From Macrophomina tecta (taxonomy: Eukaryota; Ascomycota; Dothideomycetes; Botryosphaeriales; Botryosphaeriaceae): 64,000 nt of DNA. Where the stretch lies: NCBI GenBank assembly GCA_024180945.1, contig JAKSGN010000035.1, positions 1,922,001 to 1,986,000 on the forward strand, read 5' to 3'. Made by a program: the position numbers and the translations under genes. Within the stretch, counting starts at the first letter, position 1. Every line of letters starts with the position of its first letter. The notes under the pieces are model-generated. The model was not told the DNA's origin. It searched no databases and was given only the letters and a program-made list of their open reading frames with translations. Of the stretch, positions 35,522 through 46,995 are shown one piece after another.

Positions 35522-38500
35522 CTGTACGGTTATGAAGACTGTGGCACTGTGGTGGCGAGTTGATTTCCCACTGACACTTAAGTACGTAGGTTGATGAAGC
35601 GATTCATGACGGGGGGCACAGCAAGATTTCCAAATTGGCGAAGCCAATAACGTTGCGACAGTGTAGCGACAGCGGGTTCTGAAACCTTCGGATTGGACAC
35701 GAACGGTATATCTCGCGTTTAAGCGGATCACACTAAGGCAGTACGTCACCGCTTTTCAGAGTCTGGTCGATGGTGACTTTAGCGGCTTGCGCGTCGATGA
35801 CTTTGCGGGTCAACCATGGCCGAACCTCGTGCGATTAGCGTCGTTTGTGGACTTCGTCCCGCTGAAACGCCGAGATCCCCGCGCATGTAAGATCGTGAGC
35901 TCACGGTTTGCCCACAGGGCTGAAGGTTTGTTGTCGTTCCCAGCTCTCCTCCGACTGCCCGGCTTGAAAGGAAGTGACGGCTCAAGACAAGACATCCCTG
36001 GGTTGCGTTCAGGTATTTCCATCCAGATCGGCTTCTCCCAGGCTCCTCCCTTCCTTGTCTTCACGGAATGTAGGTGATCGGCGGTCACGGAGAGTCAGGC
36101 TCTCGCCCTAAAAGTGCGGCCCCCCATGTTATGTGTTGCCGCTACGGGGAGCTTCGCACTTCAGCCACACAATGCCGAACCTTGGCATACGTGGTTCCGT
36201 CCATACGTAATGTGCCAAACTCGAAGACGCAATTCAAAGATTCCTGTAGACAAAAGTTTCAATGTGCCAAGAAGTGGGAAGAACAGGAAGGATTCAAATG
36301 GTCACTGTGCGCTTGAAAGGGACGTGTATAGGTGCGGAATAGCATCCCACTGATTGATACTCCGCCAATGGCACTGGAAATTTTGTGGATGGACTTGTCG
36401 CTTCTAAGGGGTCTGGACCAGGAAAGGCATGCCATGTTCCCTAAAAAAAGAGACACTCGCACATGGGCACCCTGGCTTAGTGAATCGTCTAGGGCTCTAG
36501 CGCGAGCTGTGAATCGGCGGAAAAGAGATCTACGTTCGGGCCTTGCCTCGGCCCACGTTCCGAAGCGGCTTGGCTGTGTGCGGGTATCATCGCCGCGTGC
36601 CGCCCGCTATGGGAGCGTATCGGGGTCGCATGCAAAATAGCTTCCCCAAGTCACTGACCCCGCCTTTCCCCAATCGGTGTCCAAGAGAAGGACCGTGAGT
36701 CAAAAGAGGCAACGAATTAGCGTCGGCCGAATGTCGAGCCGAATGACTTCGAGACGGCCTCGAAAGGTCAACTACTCCGACCACGCTACGTCTGACCGAG
36801 CCAATGAACACGAACAAGTCAGCATCAAACACCCCCGCCCAGATGCATATCTGGAGATAAAGTTGAAAATAGATGTTTTCTGTGGGACGGTTCTGCAACT
36901 CCTGACTCGAATGGTGAGACACGTTTGCCGTGGCCAAATGCTGACCAGACAGAAGGGGGAAAGGCAAGGGGGAAAGGCGGGGAGGTGGGAGGACACTCTT
37001 ATCATGCCCGGCTGAGCCTCCTGAGCATAAACCGCAAGAATATCCGCATCCTCGTTTCAGATTACTCATGCTGCTTACAACCTATCCTTATGCCGGCAAT
37101 CGACTCGACTTCGGAAACTTTTAAGGTCTTTATACCCCGACTCCTTCGGGACCGATGCCGTAGATCCAGCATCTCCGTCACTCCCACGCGGAACTGGCCG
37201 TTCATGGGGTGGTGATTGGCCGCATCTAGAGATTCTAGAGTTTCCATATCGATTTCGTACTCCCTTTTGAGATAAATATCTCCAATGTTCACTGCAAATC
37301 TTGCAAGACGAGTCAGGTGACGGTAGACCACGCGCATACGGCAAGTTTCTGAATCAGAAAGACCCGGTAGAAGATCTGAAAAGAATGTAAATCTTCGTAA
37401 TTGACTGACTCTCCTTTCCTCAGGGCGCACAATGCCATGACTCCGCTTTTGTTGAGAAGTGGCCCGGGACGGTCCGCAGAGGTTTCCCTCGCGCACTAGC
37501 TCCTGCGACCATGACAACGAAACATACAGATCTCCTTTTACTACGCCAGGAAATACCTTCTTCGCAGCTGCATCTAAGCACGATCGAGTATAGATCCATC
37601 GTAGACCAAGCAAGTTTAAGATCTTTAGGCTGCTTTCCGGGTACGATTTATTTATTCCAAATCTTTGCAACCAAAGCCTCCTTACCTCAATGCGAGGACG
37701 CCGGGGTTACGCTGCTGGAAAGCTTGGAGGAAGAGATGCTCAAACGAGAAGCATAACAGCCAAGTGCGTGCGTCAGAGCAGCCCGAAGATCTTTGAGGCG
37801 ATGCATGTTCGGAGGCTGTAGTGGCGAGCTGATGTTGGACTCGACAATCGCAGTCGCACAGCAGCAATCTGGAGGCGTGTCTTGGCCGAATCAATAGGCG
37901 ACAATGGACAGCCTTGCCCCAAGGCGGAGGTAAGCATTGAGATCTGAGACAGTCGTGCATACGAGCGCGTAAGTTATTATCCGCCGCGCACTGGCACTTG
38001 CCATCCTCCACGTGCTGAATACGGACCCTTGAGCATCCAATCAACTTGCACCGACCGCGAGCACTGGCGATACAGATGAGATGTTGTACGAAAGCGAACG
38101 CAATTTCGCGTTGCTAGTGGAGTAGGGCCGATGGCTGTCGATTCGGCGGCCGCTCTGATCCCCGCAGCCAAGAAGGCAGCCGGCAGTTGATCGGCTGCGG
38201 CAATGGCACCGATGCTGGGCCAAATGCCAGACTGGTGGCGCACGAAATGCGTCGCGGCAGTGTGTGACTGAACATACGACCGTCTCGCGACCGAGGCTCT
38301 GGAGCGAATGGCCGGGCGCAGACGGAACACATGCCCCTCAGTGTGGCTTACTGCAAACCTGCTCGGAGCTTAGGCAACAAGGCAAAAGGTGAGGCGGTGA
38401 GTGTTGCCGAGACGGGGGTGGCATGGGCTTCATCGCGCGCCACAAGGCCAGCTGCCCACCGCGTCGGTGTCCAACAACGGCGAGGGTATTGGCAAGGCCA

Positions 38501-39090
38501 GGAGCAGACGGCGCGGACGGCGCTCGCCGGGTGAGCGCTGAGCGGTTGCAGCCGCCTGTGCCGGTTCCCAGGCGCAGGTGCAGCATTTCAGGGTCCAGGG
38601 CCTAGGCTCGCCAAGGCGCAGATCGACGGGCGCTAGCCCAACCCGGCGGGCAAAAGCGGACACCAGCGCACGCAGAATCAGAACAGTTCCAGAGCGCACT
38701 CCAATCTGTCCTCCCCGCTCCCTTATCCTCCGATCGAGCCTGGCTTTGCACCAGCCTGCCCTTCTCAGCCCCTCTGCTCTCGCCTCGCCTCCTCCTCAGT
38801 CCATTGCTTGTACATATCTGTATTATAGCCTTGTTCTCTGCTGTAGACCACCCCCTGCGAAGTCGGCCAGGACGCCGACCTCCCCTTTCACGCCTCGTAC
38901 CACCCCAACTGTCTGTAATTGCATTGCATAATTGCCCTATCCCAAAGACCCTTTGTGGACTTCGGCTCTTACGAACGGCCCGCCCCCGTCGATAAGTCAG
39001 ATCACTCCCGCCTGACGTCACCGCGTCATTGAAGCTTCTCTCGGGCACTCCTTACTTCCACCCCGCATCTCTTTGATACCTCGGCCCCTA
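35522..39090. other. Long gene-poor spacer
   Basis: About 3.6 kb with no gene I can support. A 202-codon minus-strand frame at 37062-37670 is the longest candidate but has no domain. The last 400 bases before 39090 are pyrimidine-rich on the plus strand, as is common for fungal promoter and 5' UTR regions of well-expressed genes. Confidence 0.4.
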
Positions 39091-40603
39091 ATGGACCCAG
39101 AAACTTACATTGACCCCGGATTGACGCGTGCCGACTTGTTGCTACTCAAGTGCCTGCAGCGCGATGCCGCCACAAAAGCACCCGCGGACGCCCTGTCCCG
39201 CGCCAAGGAGAATGCGGCTGAACTTCCGCAAAACGGAGATTTGCACCAGCGAAGGAGGGACTCAGCCAATGACGACGATGCTGAGCATGAAGATCAGACG
39301 ACGATCGACGCCCTGGAGGCCATGAACAACCCAAAGCATCCCGACTTCGACCCTACCGTCTTCATCTTCTGGGACACCCCCAATATCAAGCTGCCAGCTG
39401 TGTTGGACCGTTATGTCCTGCAGCCCTACGTCCGTTGGGCCCGCTCCGTCGTCCGCGTCGAGACCGATGTTGTCATGCTGAACCATCTCATGCTCTACGC
39501 TACCACTTCACTTCCCAGTGCTCTTTACCTCTTCTACAACTTCTCTTGGATTCATGGCATCTTGCATTGGGTCATGCAAACGTACTATGTTGGAACGTCA
39601 GTATCAAATTCTCTCACCTTTTTATTTTCTCATCTACTTACCGACATCAGATACATGCTGATGATGCACCAACACATCCACATGCGTGGTGTGCTCGCCA
39701 AACGCAACCCATGGAAGCTCATCGATCAAGCCTTCCCCTACATTACGGATCCCCTCTTCGGCCACACCTGGAACACCTACTTTTACCATCACGGTAAGCC
39801 CATTCACCTCCCCCTCCCAGACCCATTTCCACTTACGCTTCCCACCGCAGTCCGCCACCACCACGTCGAGGGCAACGGGCCTGACGACCTCTCCTCCACC
39901 ATCCGTTACCAGCGCGACGACATCTGGAACCTACTGCACTACATCGGCCGTTTCGTCTTCCTCATCTGGCTCGACCTGCCGCGCTACTTCATCAGGAAGG
40001 GCCACTACAAGACCGGCCTGCGCGCCGGCTTCTCCGAGTTCGCCACCTTCGCCATGTGGTACGTGTTCTCGCGCGTCGATGGCCGCGCAACTGTCTGCGT
40101 CTTCCTGCTGCCCTTCGTGGTGCTGCGCCTCGGCCTCATGGTCGGCAACTGGGGCCAGCACGCCTTCGTCGACGAAGTTGATCCCGATTCGGATTTCCGG
40201 TCGAGCATTACACTGATCGACGTTGCTGTAAGCCATTTGCTTCTTTCATCGCTTTTGCATGCAAAACACTAATTAGGATTTATAGAGCAACCGCTTCTGC
40301 TTCAATGACGGCTACCATACCTCGCACCACCTCAACCCGCTCCGTCACTGGCGCCAGCATCCCGTCGCTTTCCTGAAGCAGAAGGACCAGTACGCCCGCG
40401 AGCACGCTCTCACGTTCAAGAATATCGACTACATCATGATCACCGTCCGCCTCATCATGAAGGACTACCAACACCTCGCAAAGTGCCTCGTTCCCATGGG
40501 CGATCAGATCGGCATGACGTTGGAGGAGAAGGCTGAGATGCTGAGGCGCAAGACGAGGGCCTTCACCGAGCAGGAGATTGCGCTTAAATTTTGGAAGAAA
40601 TGA
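39091..40603 (+). CDS. Membrane fatty acid desaturase-like protein
   Basis: Exons 39091-39596, 39651-39793, 39851-40227 and 40286-40603 give 447 aa. Three histidine boxes are visible: HQHIH, then HHVRHHHVE formed across an intron, and YHTSHHLNP, the pattern of the di-iron membrane desaturase/hydroxylase superfamily. Hydrophobic segments lie around LMLYATTSLPSALYLFY, YIGRFVFLIWLDLP and ATVCVFLLPFVVLRLGLM. Conserved pieces VGNWGQHAFVDEVDP and TLIDVASNRFCFNDGYH match an ascomycete group annotated as fatty acid desaturase, with an acidic hydrophilic N-terminus of about 90 residues. Substrate and position of action are unknown. Probably in the ER membrane. The frame is well supported; the first ATG used follows an in-frame TTG region without ATG. 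Confidence 0.88.
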
Positions 40604-41386
40604 GTTTAAAGAGGAGTGTAGGGATTTTGGGCTGCGGTGAGGCAAGAATATGATGGATCCGAGTGGCCACGGTGCGGACTTGGCTGCCGGGTGGGACGCC
40701 TCATCTGTAGGATGGAAAAATATGGGGTTTGTTTTAGACCTCACTCCACTTGGTATTTGACGATGATTAGATGCAGAAAAGTACAGAACGAAAATTGTAG
40801 AGAAAGGTCATAGAGAAGAGGTGAAGCAGGGAACAAGACATAGGTGCACGAGTTCTTTAATCTATCTGTCACGTCATGGATAATAGTATTGGAAGCATAA
40901 AAAGAGGAAAGAACGAGCACGAAACTCCTCTCAATCAAAGCGAAAGGAACCATTGGTATCGCAACAGAATTCCGGCCAACACACAACCCCGGTACTCATG
41001 CAGCCTTTCTACGCCAGCAGACATCGCCACTCAGTTTCATGTTACATAAAGACGTCAGCTCGCACACCCATCAAATCACGGCAATGCAGCAGAGCTTGCC
41101 TCAAATTGTTACAATTCATAGTAGCGAATGCCACGCCAAGCGTCAAACATACGCCACCAACTAAGAAGCACAAACGACTTAATGGTCAAGTCCTGCCCTT
41201 GCCCCACCGCCCCCCTCTCCCTCTCCTGCCGAGTTCATCGTCAGGATAACCAACTCCGCGCAGCCAAAAACAAGCTGCCTCATAATCTGCGCTCTTCGTC
41301 CTCAAATACCGCGCCTTAACTCAGCATCTGAAAGAGAGGAAAGAAAACAAAAATAAAAAGAGAGAAAAGACTGGCTATCCTCTACA
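40604..41386. other. Spacer after the desaturase-like gene
   Basis: No gene seen; the left end is the 3' UTR of the desaturase-like gene. Short frames carry no motifs. Confidence 0.45.
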
Positions 41387-41870
41387 TCAACCCGACACCT
41401 CCCCACGCCCCATTGCATCACCAGCATTCCGCGTCGCCAACCCCCGAAAGCTTGGCATCGCCGCCGCTGGTGTCTTTGCCATTGGGCAGCTGTGCGTCTG
41501 ACGGCGGAAGGCTGGATTCGATGTCGAATTGGAGCAAGCAGATAGTGGTGTTGCGCGGGTTATGGAGGAAGAGCCGGAGGATATTGGCCTGTGGCTGTGC
41601 GCCCAGATCGGGGGCGTGGCGGGCGGGTTGCTGGAGTGGAGGGGGCTCAGGATGAGGGCGGGCGGGATCGTGGCGAAGGCGGAGGTGGGCAAGTGCTAGG
41701 TATTATTGGAGGCGCTGGTGCGTGGCGCAGTGGCGTGGTCGACGGTGATTTGTTGAACATGTGGCGGTGAGCGGTTAGTGAGGATGTTGGAGGGGGGCGA
41801 GGTGACGCACTTGGTGGTAGGACAGCCCGATGGGGCTAATGACGATGAAGATGGCGAATAAAGATTTCAT
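41387..41870 (-). CDS. Doubtful small two-exon gene
   Basis: The minus strand has an ATG at 41870 followed by a hydrophobic start (MKSLFAIFIVISPIGLSYHQ), then a GTGCGT donor at 41810, a CTAAC branch-like site and a TAG acceptor before 41695. Joining in phase gives about 122 aa with a Pro/Ser/Thr/Ala-rich tail. Another frame of the same second exon reads a different and more protein-like ending (ANILRLFLHNPRNTTICLLQ), so the splice choice is open. The start could be a signal peptide or a single membrane helix. I do not recognise the product, and the whole may be a chance combination. Confidence 0.3.
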
Positions 41871-43126
41871 GATGCCTCCCGGGGTGAGAATTGATCTGAG
41901 GGATCAGTAGTATGCTAGAGCGCAGGGGAGAGGGTACAAGCTGGTATACAGACCTCCGGACCTTGAGTTGCTGCTGGTGGGGAGAGTGTCTGGGTCGAGA
42001 GGTCTCTGTCAGCATATGCTTTTATAAAAAATTTCGGTGCACAATCGTAACTTTGAGCCTCTTGATTTTCTCCTTGCCATCGGCATAAGGCGGTATGTCT
42101 TGCAAATTCTCCGGCTTTGGCATCATACATCCGAGCCTTGCTTTCGCATCCGGATCCTGCTCTATCTCTTGCCAGATATTGGTATAGCATGGATGAACCC
42201 CGACCAGAAGGGCAACGTAACGCTAGCTATTTGCGTATCGCATGGGCTCGTTATTAGTTGGCGCGTATCTGAAAATACGGACGTGTGTAGGAATTCAGCA
42301 GCGTCTATAACTAATTTTGAGTGCTCAGACTGGGCAACATGGTGGGCTTGCCGGTGGCTAGGAGGTGGCTAGAGGGCAGAGAACCCGAGGCATCACTAAT
42401 TCGCTCAGCAACAACTGCGGTCACTCTAGCAATCTGCCAAGGGCTTTATGATTTTGGAATGGCGTATTTCGATGTGCCTTGTTTCATTGCGCATTTCTGC
42501 CTTGACTGGAAAAATTTGAATTAATATGATTCAAGGGGCACGGAGTCAAGTGGTGTGGCTGCGAGATCTCGAACGGTGTCCTGAGCGCGAGGAAGACGGC
42601 ACGAAGACTTAGACATATGTAATGGGCGGCTATGATCTCCCAGAGAATTCGTGTATTTGGTCAGCATGGAAGACAGTTATCGACTACGGCCTCGTATGTA
42701 TCTTAACCCCCTAGATCCTCATAGCATCGTCAGCCGTTTCGCCGGGGGATTATGAGCAGAAGAATGGCTCTCGGTTATCTTTTCACACCTGCCATTGTTC
42801 GTCTGTGCAAGAGAGGCTGTATGCAGTCAAGAAAACTGCAGCCAGGAGAGCGGCTCACCCGGGACTAGTGTCTTATATTCTCGCGTGGTGTAAATTTGCA
42901 TTCTTTGGCTTGAATACACTTCCGCACAAACACTCTCAAAGCGAAAGTTACAAGTAAATCCAAAAATCACCACCCAGTAAAACGCAATCACTTTGTTCCA
43001 CAATATTAAAGAAGAAAAAAAGTGATCAGACTAAGCGCTCTACAGCTCAAACTGTAGTGAATATGCGGAAATCCGCTAGAGCTCCTGGGCGCGAAGCCCG
43101 CTTATCCGCTTTATCTCACTCAGATG
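41871..43126. other. Gene-free spacer
   Basis: Nothing recognisable; several short frames only, and lower GC around 42880-43030. Confidence 0.45.
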
Positions 43127-43620
43127 TCAAGTGCCGAACATTTCTTTCCCGACCCGCTTCTCGAGCTCTTCGAGAAGCCCTACCAAAGCCTCTCGCCGGC
43201 CTCTCCCAGGATCATTCTTCACGCCCGACACGCCAGGTCCCTTCAGCAAGACTTTATATCGACTCGTCTTCGACTCTTCGTTCTTAGGACCGACCACGAT
43301 GGCATGGCACAGCAGGCCGGATGGTGCGAGAGCAGTGGACACTTTGAGGCGCGGAGATGCGGGGAACAGGATGGACGCATTCTCTAGAGCACGGTTAATT
43401 GCCATTGAACCGGTGATTCGCGCGTATCTTACGCGTTACCTTGAATTCGGTCGACTAGATCAGTCATTGTGGTGACATTCATGGTCGCAGGGACTTCAAT
43501 TTTGTTCTCGACCTTGGGCGCGGGCATCGGAGTGGGGGGCTCTGGCGGTGGCTGATAAGCGGGGACATAGTTGTTCGTGACCCTGTTCGCGGGGGCTTTG
43601 GGCTTGTTGTTTGCGCTCAT
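43127..43620 (-). CDS. Small hypothetical protein, 145 aa
   Basis: Exons 43620-43440 and 43383-43127 join cleanly (GTAACG donor, CTCTAG acceptor, 56-base intron) to 145 aa. The N-terminus is rich in Pro, Asn and Ala (YVPAYQPPPEPPTPMPAPK); the C-terminal half looks folded, with RLKVSTALAPSGLLCHAIVVG, SRYKVLLKGPGVSG and a Lys/Glu-rich helix REALVGLLEELEKRVGKEM. No signal peptide or membrane segment. I do not recognise a family. Clean splicing and a compact structure suggest a real gene conserved among relatives, but this rests on composition only. Confidence 0.6.
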
Positions 43621-45031
43621 GATAGTAAGGAGTTGATGGATGGGTGCGACGGGCTGGCGAGCGGAGAGACGGCCGGCGGCGAGGTGGACATTGCGGGCGG
43701 GCTAGGGTGGTGGCGCTGCTGGCTGGAGGGCGGGAGACAGGCAGGGCTTCGTCTGGACTTGCTGACAGCGTGTAGACTTGAATCCGGGAGGGGTTTCGCA
43801 GGGAGCTGGCGAGCAATTGTTGGCAGAACGAGCGGCTGTGACGTCTTCGCGCGGTAGCTGAGGTCTGGGCCTGGTTGCCTGCGCCCTCGTGACTGGGCGT
43901 CAACGCGACGCGTTTAAGCTTTGCTGACTCAACATCTGTCCACTCATCCACTCCCGCGTTGCCCAACCACATTCACGCACGCGGAACACACTCAACACCA
44001 GTAATGTGGACCGTGGGTTATCCCGCACCCAAGAGCCACCTTCCAGCGGTTAGATCTGCGCTCCACTGTGGCGCTCTGACCCGAAGCGACGCGTCTCCGA
44101 CCAGCCGCTCCCGCTGGTCTCTGCACAATGGCGGCAAGCGCGCGCGCACAGTACTGTTCACACTGGCAGACCTACCGCTGCTACATGCTCCGTTCTAACA
44201 TGCAACCCGGACTCGCCGCAACCGACGTTCTCTGTTTAATTTCCGCGAGGAAATCTCGTAAGATCACCATGATGCGCCCGGCCTACTATGACGTTCACCT
44301 TCTTCAGATCACCTGAGAGGCAGCAATTAGAGCGTCCTTCACCGACAGCCACATCTCGGATCAGCGTCGGCCACTTCCAGACCTGCTTGCCTGAAAGCGC
44401 GAGAGTCGCCATGAAAAGGGGTCACCCAATGACTTGCCCTGGCGGAGCTCAAAACAGTCACCCCACAGTTTCTTTTTCCATGGCCCAGGAAATCCCGCTC
44501 TGTTTTGCATGGGAGCAAACAATCTCCGAAAGCCCGATTGAGACGGTCAAATGGCGCATGAGCGAGACGCAGATCTGGGGCTTTTTTGCGCCCTACGCCG
44601 TGAAGCGGTCAAGGCCCAGAGCGTGCAGCTTCACCAACCGTCCCCTCCCGTGCACATCAAGACGGGAGAGACCCGCTACCATACCGGATCCGACAAGCCA
44701 GCTGCTCGATGCACAGGCGAATGCGCATGCAGCAAGCAGATTGCGAGAGAAAAACGCCTTCGCGTGAATTGGTGCCATGGAGACCCAAGCGTCTCCGCCC
44801 GCATCACAACGACCCCACCCGCGCTGATCTAGTAACCGAACGCGTCAACCCCATTTCCCCTGAAGGAGCGCCAAACGCCAAAGACCACAACCTTTGTCGC
44901 TCCTTCAAACGCAACTCCTCCTAAGCCTTTTCCCAAGACTTTACTGTTTTGCTTGCAACGTCTTCGTGTCCGACCTCATTTCGCTCTTTTTACGGGGACT
45001 CCACAAAACATATATTCCTCCAACAACAATC
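43621..45031. other. Spacer before the repeat-peptide gene
   Basis: No gene supported. A 159-codon plus-strand frame at 44288-44767 has no domain and a biased composition. The right part is pyrimidine-rich and likely includes the promoter and 5' UTR of the secreted repeat protein starting at 45032. Confidence 0.45.
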
Positions 45032-45508
45032 ATGCGTTCAACCACCCTCACTACCCTCCTCCTCGCCGGCGCCGCCAGCCTCACCGCGGCCGCCCCCGTC
45101 GGCACCAACGACATCGCCGCCCGCGACCCGACCAACGGCTCGGCTTACCTCAAGTACCTCGAAGCTGTCGATAAGGTGTACGTCAAGGCCACCAAGGACA
45201 AGCGCGCCGCCGACGCCGAACCCACCAACCGCGACGCCATCCTCAAGTTTCTGGGTGAACAGGGCCTTGGTGACGGGAAAGGAACGAGTGGCGCTGCGGG
45301 GACGGGCAGCGCCGCCGCTGCCGAGGCCGGCAAGGTGTACGTCAAGGTGTCTAAGGAGAAGCGCGACGCCGACCCCACCAACCGCGACGCCATCCTCAAG
45401 TTTCTGGGTGAACAGGGCCTTGATGACGAGAAAGGAACGAGTGGCGCTGCAGGTACGGGCAGCGCCGCGGCAGCTGAGGCGGGTAAGGTGTATGTCAAGG
45501 TTTCGTAA
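45032..45508 (+). CDS. Secreted repeat protein, likely Kex2-processed peptide precursor
   Basis: A 158-aa intronless protein with a clear signal peptide (TTLLLAGAASLTAAA, probably cut near residue 20). The rest consists of a degenerate first unit (DPTNGSAYLKYLEAVD) and two near-identical units of 53 and 51 aa, each starting with KVYVK. Each full unit contains a Lys-Arg site (KDKR at residues 57-58, KEKR at 110-111) followed by X-Ala/X-Pro dipeptides (AADAEP and DADP) and then the same segment TNRDAILKFLGEQGL. This is the layout of fungal pheromone and KEP precursors: Kex2 cuts after KR and a Ste13-like dipeptidyl aminopeptidase trims the dipeptides, giving in both copies a peptide starting with TNRD. 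No Cys or Trp is present, so it is not the usual alpha-pheromone. Function unknown; no UstYa-like enzyme is seen nearby. A structural repeat protein is the alternative. Confidence 0.85.
   Translation: MRSTTLTTLLLAGAASLTAAAPVGTNDIAARDPTNGSAYLKYLEAVDKVYVKATKDKRAADAEPTNRDAILKFLGEQGLGDGKGTSGAAGTGSAAAAEAGKVYVKVSKEKRDADPTNRDAILKFLGEQGLDDEKGTSGAAGTGSAAAAEAGKVYVKVS
45173..45505 (+). repeat. Tandem coding repeat (159 + 153 bases + partial)
   Basis: Two tandem copies, 45173-45331 and 45332-45484, and a 21-base start of a third (45485-45505) encode the KVYVK units of the secreted protein. The DNA identity between copies is high over the segment encoding PTNRDAILKFLGEQGL and the following Gly/Ala/Ser spacer, indicating recent duplication or gene conversion. 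Confidence 0.9.
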
Positions 45509-46995
45509 GCGTTGGGGATCTATGGATATGAGAGGTCTTTCGGTTGAGGAAGTACTTTTTTATTTGTTAATTTTTGTCGAGGCTGTGATGATGAAGAAGG
45601 AGAGGAGGAAGGAGTGCTTGCTTGGTGATGATGATGGTGGAACCTTTTTGTTATCGTTCCGCCTCCTATTTTCTTGTATATGTTGATGCCGAGATATACC
45701 AGTTGACTTTTATTTCTCGACCAATGTGAGTATCGTCTCTGACACTGGCTGTAGCATAGTGGCTGTCGTCCGTTCAGAGCGGGGAGTATCGGCTGACGGC
45801 TTCGTTTGTAGTGCAATTAAGAGATCGTTCACTCTTTGATAAGATTCAGTCACGTGCATGAACCTTGCGGTGCCGGGCGCTGTCCGCCGACGATCGATGA
45901 TCGTCCATCCCCAGCAGTGTGATAGACTCATCTGCGAAAAGTATCCTTGCGCCTACTACTCTCTCAGCGTGTCGATATCGTTTTGGCAGATCCCGAGGTA
46001 CACCGGTTCTTATTTCATGCTTCCACGTCACTCTCGTCCCGACCTGACTGTAGTCATCCTTGCCCGATAGCCCTGCCTTCTTCTGCCCTTCTCCAATCCT
46101 CCCAGAGAAGTTGCCTAGAACAACTGACCGGCAATTCTCTCCGCCTTGACTGGAATATTCCCGCAGCAGGAGAAAGGCGCCCTGGCTTCAGTAAGTGTCG
46201 GGCGCGGTGGGGAAGCCATTGAATATCGATAAGTGCGCAAGAGAAACGGTAAGCCAACTATAATGAGGCTGCCATGCATCTCATGGCTGCAACTGATCTA
46301 CCGCCACTTTGGTTTTTTCATGCAGCTCGTTTCGGGGTTGGGGGCGGGGAGGGGGTTTCTAAGCGCATACATGCACACGGCATGCATCCCTCCGTCCGGG
46401 CCGGTGGGCCACTCCCCTCTGAGCGGGGGCGTGAAAAAGCAAAACTAAGATGATCGGCTGCGCGCAAGGGTACAGTGGGCGTAAACCGTTGCTGGCGTTA
46501 GTGAGGATCCCTCAGCAAAAAGCAAACAAGCTCATGCACTATCTTTGCCACTCTTTAACCGCCACTTGCATTAATATGACCGGCTTTTGATTATTCAATC
46601 CACTTCAAACCAGGAACATGTCATCAAGCGCTAGGTCCTATTGTTCAATAGAATGCTGCATTTCTGGCACTCGTCGCCGTCCCGGAATGTCTCCTTGATC
46701 GAGTGGCGGCGTTGTCGGATCCCTGCGCGTGAGGGATTCCCGGAGTACAATGGCGTAGCAATTGGACGCGTTGTTACAAGCAGCATCCTCGAGCACGTAC
46801 CTGCCGAAGCCACCGCCAATGATGTCGCTTTCGGGATTGTCTCGTCGAATAGTCTTCGTCCAGTCTGAGAGGGAGTCGCTGGGATTTGGCGTCTCATGGG
46901 CTGTCGAGCGTGATGGTCTTTAGCTGAATCAGGAGCAGCTTTTTAATCGCCTCTTCCCATTAGCCGCTGCTGTGGGTTAGGCAGAGGTTTAGAGG
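45509..46995. other. Gene-free spacer
   Basis: No recognisable gene. The left end is the 3' UTR of the secreted repeat protein. Short frames only. Confidence 0.45.

Noticed and set aside
37062..37670. 202-codon minus-strand frame
   Set aside because: No family motif, no signal or membrane segment, and no splice-supported extension. It could be real but I cannot support it.
44288..44767. 159-codon plus-strand frame
   Set aside because: Ser/Arg/Pro-rich without domain; lies in the probable promoter region of the repeat-peptide gene.
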